64,000 bases of DNA from JAAXGX01 sp965221595 (GTDB lineage: Bacteria > Acidobacteriota > Vicinamibacteria > Vicinamibacterales > UBA8438): assembly GCA_965221595.1 (NCBI GenBank), contig OZ244900.1:1240001-1304000 (forward strand), given 5' to 3'. The notes beneath the pieces were generated by a model. It was not told the DNA's origin. It searched no databases and saw only the letters and a program-made list of their open reading frames with translations. The number at the start of each line of letters is the position of its first letter. Position 1 is the stretch's first letter. Made by a program: the position numbers and the translations under genes. This document shows, in pieces, positions 59,901 to 64,000 of this stretch.

Positions 59901-61262
59901 GTGGCCAAGGCGAAGATTCTGATTGTCGACGACGAGCCTCTGATCCGCTGGTCCCTCGCCGAGCGCCTGTCCGCCGAGGGATTCGCAACGGCCGAGGCCG
60001 CGTCCGAACAGGAAGCGTTGGCCCGCTTCGATGCCACCGTCGACCTCGTCCTGCTCGACTACCGGCTCGGCGACCGGGACGGCCTCCAGGTGATGAAGTC
60101 GCTCCGCGAGCGGGATCCCGACATCCTGGTGATCTTCCTGACCGCCTACTCCAGCGTGGAGTCGGCAGTCGCCGTAATGAAGCAAGGGGCGTACCACTAC
60201 GCAACGAAGCCCTTCAACCTGGACGAGATCGTGCTGCTGGTGAACAAGGCGCTCGAGACCACGCGGCTCCGGAGGGAGGTGCGCGCGCTGCGGGCGAACC
60301 GGCGCGAGCCGTTCAGCCTCGACCACGTGCTAGGCAGTTCGCCCGCGCTCTCGGCGGCCAAGGCCCTGCTCGCCAAGGTCGCCGGGAGTCCGGCTTCCAC
60401 GGTGCTGTTGACCGGCGAGACCGGTACGGGCAAGGACCTCGCCGCGAAGGTGATTCACTACGCGAGCGACCGCGCCTGCCGCCCGTTCGTGCATGTGACC
60501 TGCTCGGCGCTGACCGACTCGCTGCTCGAGAGCGAGCTGTTCGGCCATGAACGCGGGGCGTTCACCGACGCCCGCCAGCAGAAGGTCGGCTTGCTGGAGT
60601 CGGCGAACCGGGGGACGGTCTTCCTCGACGAGATCGGCGAGACGACCCCGGCGCTGCAATCGAGGCTGCTGCGCTTCCTCGAAGAGAAGACGTTCAAGCG
60701 GGTGGGCGGCACCGCCGACATCCGCGTCGACGTGCGCGTCGTCGCGGCTACGAATCGCCGGCTCGAAGCCATGGTGCGCGAGGGCAAGTTTCGTGAAGAC
60801 CTGTTCTTCAGGCTCAACGTGCTGGCGGTGACGCTGCCGCCGTTACGCGACCGGGCAGACGACATCCCGCTGCTCGTCAAGTTCTTCGTCGACGGCTTCA
60901 ACCGCGAGTTCGGCAAGCGGGTGCAGGAGGTGGCTCCCGCGGCGGTCGACATGCTCCGGAGCTACGCCTGGCCGGGCAACGTGCGGGAGCTGCGCAACGT
61001 GGTCGAACGCGCCGTGCTGCTCAGCGAGAGCAGCCGGTTGACCGAACGGGACTTTCCGCTGCACGCACGGCACAACGGCCTGCCGGTCGAGTTCGCTCTG
61101 CCGCCTGCCGGCACGAGCATCGAGGCAATCGAGCGCAGCTTCGTGGAGCAGGCGCTGGAGCGGACCGGCTGGAACCGTACCCGGGCCGCGGCGTTGCTCG
61201 GTCTCAATCGCGACCAGATCCGTCATCGGATCGACAAGTTCAGTCTCACCAGGCAGGTCTAG
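59901..61262 (+). CDS. NtrC-family sigma-54 response regulator
   Basis: A 453-residue activator. The receiver domain (1-120) has acidic pocket VDDEP, phospho-Asp in LLDYRLGD and Lys in ATKPFN. The AAA+ domain (about 140-370) has Walker A GETGTGKD, the sigma-54 contact loop GHERGAFTDA, Walker B GTVFLDEIGE and the arginine finger region REDLFFRLNV. The C-terminal Fis-type helix-turn-helix ends with NRTRAAALLGLNRDQIRHRI. It would activate the sigma-54 promoter of the adjacent redox operon upon phosphorylation by the divergent kinase. Confidence 0.95.
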   Translation: MAKAKILIVDDEPLIRWSLAERLSAEGFATAEAASEQEALARFDATVDLVLLDYRLGDRDGLQVMKSLRERDPDILVIFLTAYSSVESAVAVMKQGAYHYATKPFNLDEIVLLVNKALETTRLRREVRALRANRREPFSLDHVLGSSPALSAAKALLAKVAGSPASTVLLTGETGTGKDLAAKVIHYASDRACRPFVHVTCSALTDSLLESELFGHERGAFTDARQQKVGLLESANRGTVFLDEIGETTPALQSRLLRFLEEKTFKRVGGTADIRVDVRVVAATNRRLEAMVREGKFREDLFFRLNVLAVTLPPLRDRADDIPLLVKFFVDGFNREFGKRVQEVAPAAVDMLRSYAWPGNVRELRNVVERAVLLSESSRLTERDFPLHARHNGLPVEFALPPAGTSIEAIERSFVEQALERTGWNRTRAAALLGLNRDQIRHRIDKFSLTRQV

Positions 61263-61264
61263 GT

Positions 61265-61888
61265 TCAGGCCTGGGTCCGGGTCCCGGCGCCTCCCTGCAG
61301 GACAGCAGCAAGACCCGCTCCGGCGGCGTACGCGACGGCAGCCGCCGCCGCGCCGAGCACGAGGGTCTCGAGGCCGTTGCTCCACCAGCGACCGGCGGTC
61401 ACGAACGACCGTGCCGCGCCTACTCCGAACAACGCCGCGAGCCCCATGATGCCCGCCAGTACGAAACGGTCGGCGTGGATCGGTGCCAGGTACGGGACGA
61501 GCGGTGCCGCGCCGGCGAGCACGAAGGCCAGAAACGTCGCGCAGCCATGGCGGGCCGGGTACGCCTCCTCCTCGGGCAGTTGCCGCTTCCGGAGGGCGCT
61601 CTCGCGCGCGCGAATGCTCAGGTAGTTGCCGACCCCCATCGACAGCCCGTCGGCCAGCAGGTTCGCCACGCCCACGATGACGACCGTCCTGGACGACAAC
61701 GCCCCGCCCGTGGCGCCGGACACGACCGCAAAGGTGGTCACGATGCCGTCGGTCGCGCCGAACACCAGGTCGCCGACGTAGTGCTGTGCCGTCTCGTACA
61801 GTCCTCGGGGTGCGACATGGCGGGAGGGTCGCCGGCGCTCCCGTGCACGGCCCGCCGCCCGCCCGGGTGCTCGTTTCTTCTTGCGCAT
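61265..61888 (-). CDS. VIT1/CCC1-family metal transporter
   Basis: A 207-residue membrane protein of the Fe2+/Mn2+ vacuolar-transporter-like family. The family opening is YVGDLVFGATDGIVTTFAVV, followed by GVANLLADGLSMGVGNYLS, the cytoplasmic metal-binding hairpin with EEEAY, and three more helices. It probably exports iron or manganese. The N-terminus is arginine-rich. ATG 61888 (MRKKKR) was chosen; an in-frame ATG at 61927 is possible. Only two bases separate its stop from that of the convergent ntrC-like gene. Confidence 0.87.
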   Translation of the reverse strand: MRKKKRAPGRAAGRARERRRPSRHVAPRGLYETAQHYVGDLVFGATDGIVTTFAVVSGATGGALSSRTVVIVGVANLLADGLSMGVGNYLSIRARESALRKRQLPEEEAYPARHGCATFLAFVLAGAAPLVPYLAPIHADRFVLAGIMGLAALFGVGAARSFVTAGRWWSNGLETLVLGAAAAAVAYAAGAGLAAVLQGGAGTRTQA

Positions 61889-62007
61889 GCCGGTGCGCCA
61901 TGCAAGACGCGATCCCAACGGCTCCATCTCCGTGCCCGCGCGCGGACGATTCCGGACGGCGGGATATGATGGTCGAAGGGCCCGGGTGACCGCGGGAGAT
62001 CCGGCGG

Positions 62008-62436
62008 ATGGCAGAGAACAAGACGCGCAAGACTGGCGCCAGCGTCGACGCGTTCCTGGACGGTGTCGAGCACGCGCGCCGGCGGGCGGACGGGCGTGTC
62101 CTCCTGGAGATGATGAGGGACGTCACCGGCCTCGACCCGGAGATGTGGGGCCCCGGCATCGTCGGCTTCGGCGAGTACCACTATCGCTATGCGTCGGGCC
62201 GGGAAGGGGACTTTTTCCTTGTCGGATTTTCGCCCCGGAAGCAGAGTCTCTCCCTCTATATCCCGTCCGGGTTTCCCGAGTACGACGCGCTCCTGGCGGC
62301 CCTCGGCAAGCACAGGCAGGGTGCGTCCTGCCTGTACGTCAACAAGCTGGCCGACGTCGACCTGGTTGTGCTTCGCGAGTTGATCGCCCGGGGTTTCGAG
62401 CACGCAGTGGCCGAGCGTGGCCCCGGCTGGGGCTAG
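62008..62436 (+). CDS. DUF1801-domain protein
   Basis: A 142-residue cytoplasmic protein of the DUF1801 (YdhG-like) family. Recognisable pieces are VDAFLDGVEHARRRADGRVL, LEMMRDVTGLDPEMWGPGIV, GFGEYHYRYASGREGDFFLV, GFSPRKQSLSLYI and CLYVNKLADVDLVVLRELI. Function is unknown, though the fold is found in proteins linked to iron and stress. A -10-like TATGAT lies near 61966 and a GGGAG site precedes the ATG. Its 3' end overlaps that of the convergent decarboxylase gene by four bases. Confidence 0.85.
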   Translation: MAENKTRKTGASVDAFLDGVEHARRRADGRVLLEMMRDVTGLDPEMWGPGIVGFGEYHYRYASGREGDFFLVGFSPRKQSLSLYIPSGFPEYDALLAALGKHRQGASCLYVNKLADVDLVVLRELIARGFEHAVAERGPGWG

Positions 62437-62801
62437 CGCCAGCTGCCGGCCGTGATCGCGTGCCACGTGCCGGTGCCGGGCGGGAAGCAGAAGCCGTCGA
62501 GGGCATCCCGCAGCCGGACCGCCTTCAGCAGGTGGGACGAGCGGTCGTCGCAGACGTGCAGGTCTATCGTCGCGAAGTCCCGCGCCGGCCACAGGTGCAC
62601 GACCAGGTGCGACTCGGTCAGCACCCATGCCAGGGTGATGCCGCCGTGGTCGAGCGAGACTGCCTGTTCCGCCAGTATGTCGAGGCCGGCGACGCGCACC
62701 AGGCGCCGCAGGTCAGCGATGAGCGCCACCCTGTCGCGCTCCGGGCCGCGCAGGTGCTCCGACAGGGGACCGTCACCGATGAAGTGATGCGATGCCGGCA
62801 T
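62433..62801 (-). CDS. speD: S-adenosylmethionine decarboxylase-like protein
   Basis: A 122-residue proenzyme of the short bacterial AdoMet decarboxylase class. The self-cleavage and active-site segment reads WVLTESHLVVHLWPARDFAT then IDLHVCDD. Ser64 would become the pyruvoyl group, and His69 and Cys84 match the processing His and the proton-donor Cys of the characterised enzyme. It would supply the aminopropyl group for spermidine. No spermidine synthase gene is nearby. The symbol is given for family; activity is inferred from the conserved triad. Confidence 0.8.
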   Translation of the reverse strand: MPASHHFIGDGPLSEHLRGPERDRVALIADLRRLVRVAGLDILAEQAVSLDHGGITLAWVLTESHLVVHLWPARDFATIDLHVCDDRSSHLLKAVRLRDALDGFCFPPGTGTWHAITAGSWR

Positions 62802-62896
62802 GGGCCGCGGGAGGACAGGGATCGGCCGGCGGATCCGTCGAGGCCCACCGGGCCGGGACGGATTCGGTCGGCAGGCGTCCGTGGCCGCGGACGTCG

Positions 62897-63832
62897 CTAC
62901 TTCACCACCACCGTCACGTCAGCCGTCGAGATGTAGCTGCCGTCGTCGGCGGCGGCCCGGATCGTGTACGTGCCGGGCTGGCTGAACTGCACGGCGGTGG
63001 TCGCCTGCCCGTCGACCGGCTGCACCGGGGTGACCATCGGACTGAAGGTGACGCGTCCGGGCCCGCGGTGGTGCAGCCACGTGACGGCCAGCCCGGTCTC
63101 GTAGGCGTTGCGCACCTTCACGACGTTCTGATCTGTCGGTCCGCCGATGCCGCTGCCTGCGCCGCTGCGCCGTCCGCCGATGGTGGGCAGATCATTCGGC
63201 AGCGGAGCGTAGCCCCCGGGCGCCCGGCGGTCCTGCGGTCCGGGCAGACCGTCGTCGCTGGCGGTGGCCGTGAGCGCCAGCGCGCCGCCGACCGTCGCGG
63301 AGATCTGAGCGCCGCCCGCGATGGCGACCCGCGGCGGCTGGTTCGTCAGGGCCTCGTCACCGTAGCGCCCGCTGAGACCCGCGCCGCGGTTGGCGCGCCA
63401 GACGCCCTCGTCCAGCACCCACGAGTCCCACAGCGATCCCAGTGCCTGGTACGTGGTGCCGTTCACTGCGACCGTCCAGATCAGGTCCTTGTCGCCCCAG
63501 TCGGCGGGCACGCGGACGCCGAAGACGAAGCTCTGTCGCCGGGGATAGAAGTGGGTCGGCTGACCGCGATCGGCTGGACCCGGCGCGAACCCGTTGTCGG
63601 CGCCGACCCGAATGTGCGGCTGCTCCTCGTAATTGCGGTTCAGGTACCCGAACCACATCGTGAAGCTGCCGTCCGCGTTCTGCGCCCAGCCCTCGTACAC
63701 CGGCTGGACCGACTGCCCGAAGCGGTGCAAGGTCTGGGCGTGGCCGGCGGCGGCGCCGGCCCACGCCGCGGCGAGCACCGCCAGCGCAGCCCCCAGCCGG
63801 ACGAGCGATGTCTGCTGGCCCGTCATCGTCAT
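62897..63832 (-). CDS. secreted protein with Ig-like C-terminal domain, unknown
   Basis: A 311-residue exported protein with signal LAVLAAAWAGAAAGHAQ. Residues about 35-150 form one beta-rich unit (VQPVYEGWAQNADGSFTMWF, GYLNRNYEEQP, FVFGVRVPADWGDKDLIWTV). The C-terminal part, including VTFSPMVTPVQPVDGQATTA, AVQFSQPGTYTIRAAADDGS and ADVTVVVK, resembles PKD/Ig-like domains. It is not enzyme-like. It lies upstream of the decarboxylase and 23 bases downstream of the partial gene at the window end, so it is likely part of that transcript. Confidence 0.68.
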   Translation of the reverse strand: MTMTGQQTSLVRLGAALAVLAAAWAGAAAGHAQTLHRFGQSVQPVYEGWAQNADGSFTMWFGYLNRNYEEQPHIRVGADNGFAPGPADRGQPTHFYPRRQSFVFGVRVPADWGDKDLIWTVAVNGTTYQALGSLWDSWVLDEGVWRANRGAGLSGRYGDEALTNQPPRVAIAGGAQISATVGGALALTATASDDGLPGPQDRRAPGGYAPLPNDLPTIGGRRSGAGSGIGGPTDQNVVKVRNAYETGLAVTWLHHRGPGRVTFSPMVTPVQPVDGQATTAVQFSQPGTYTIRAAADDGSYISTADVTVVVK

Positions 63833-63855
63833 GCGCCTTCCGCGTCCCGGCCGGC

Positions 63856-64000
63856 CTAGTTGTCGTTGGTCTGGCGCGCGGCCAGCCGCTCCTCGAGCTG
63901 CGCCTGGTACTCCTCGTCGGTCAGCTCGTACCAACTGATGTGGGCGAACGCCATGTCGTCCGTCGAGCGGTTGCCCCAGCCCACCCAGTTGCGCGGATCG
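63856..64000 (-). CDS. 3' end of a gene, copper-monooxygenase-like tail (partial)
   Basis: Only the last 47 codons are in the window, ending in a TAG at 63856-63858. They code for DPRNWVGWGNRSTDDMAFAH, then ISWYELTDEEYQAQ and a charged end. The W-x-W-G-x-x-(S/T)-x-D-M pattern resembles the C-terminal tail of secreted redoxin/type-II copper ascorbate-dependent monooxygenase proteins common in Acidobacteriota. With so little sequence this is a guess. The rest lies beyond the window. Confidence 0.5.
   Translation of the reverse strand, partial: DPRNWVGWGNRSTDDMAFAHISWYELTDEEYQAQLEERLAARQTNDN

Noticed and set aside
1..64000. tRNA, rRNA or CRISPR arrays
   Set aside because: No cloverleaf with a T-arm GTTCRANNC and acceptor stem, no rRNA signature and no regularly spaced repeats were found by eye. 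A tRNAscan or Infernal run would be decisive.

Overview
The window is GC-rich (by eye about two thirds G+C or more) and densely coded on both strands. It looks like the chromosome of a free-living, respiring Gram-negative bacterium. Secreted PQQ dehydrogenases, TonB receptors that carry an N-terminal carboxypeptidase-regulatory-like domain, secreted phosphotriesterase-like and carboxymuconolactone-decarboxylase proteins, and many c-type haem motifs fit Acidobacteriota (Vicinamibacteria-like). That placement is an inference from gene content. No rRNA, tRNA, CRISPR array, insertion sequence or prophage was seen.

Layout. 0.2-5.5 kb: a DASS transporter, MutY, a hydroxyisobutyrate-dehydrogenase-like enzyme, a dihaem cytochrome c and a hemerythrin. 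5.5-12.7 kb is accessory: a zinc-hook ATPase paired with a small HEPN-like protein, a thioredoxin fusion, an M20 peptidase, and a HicBA toxin-antitoxin pair with extra domains on both partners. 12.8-33.7 kb is mostly housekeeping and catabolism: metallo-beta-lactamase folds, a lipoprotein phosphodiesterase, dienelactone hydrolase, AroC, two PQQ dehydrogenases, a cold-shock protein, secreted CMD and PTE-like proteins, pyruvate kinase, a cNMP-regulated acyltransferase and HtpG.

33.7-50.9 kb is a two-armed metal or haem uptake island. The minus arm is two tiny secreted proteins, a TonB receptor, and a complete hmuSTUV-like set (CobN-like chelatase, membrane protein, MotA/TolQ-like channel, DUF2149). 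The plus arm is a third tiny protein, a ZnuD-like TonB receptor with His/Asp/Glu-rich loops, a fourth tiny protein, and an ABC exporter with two DUF3526 permeases. The four tiny proteins share a signal peptide, a CxxC core and a C-terminal R-(G/A)-P-P-A. Copies of a dispersed GC-rich repeat lie inside this island and also upstream of aroC.

51.2-53.5 kb carries an Hsp20 and a fused kinase. 53.5-61.3 kb is a redox operon (outer-membrane protein, Rieske protein, cytochrome b, octahaem HAO-like cytochrome) next to a divergent NtrB/NtrC-type pair. A good sigma-54 promoter and helically phased repeats upstream of the operon suggest that the pair controls it. The window ends with a VIT1-type transporter, DUF1801, an AdoMet-decarboxylase-like protein, a secreted protein, and the 3' end of a further gene.
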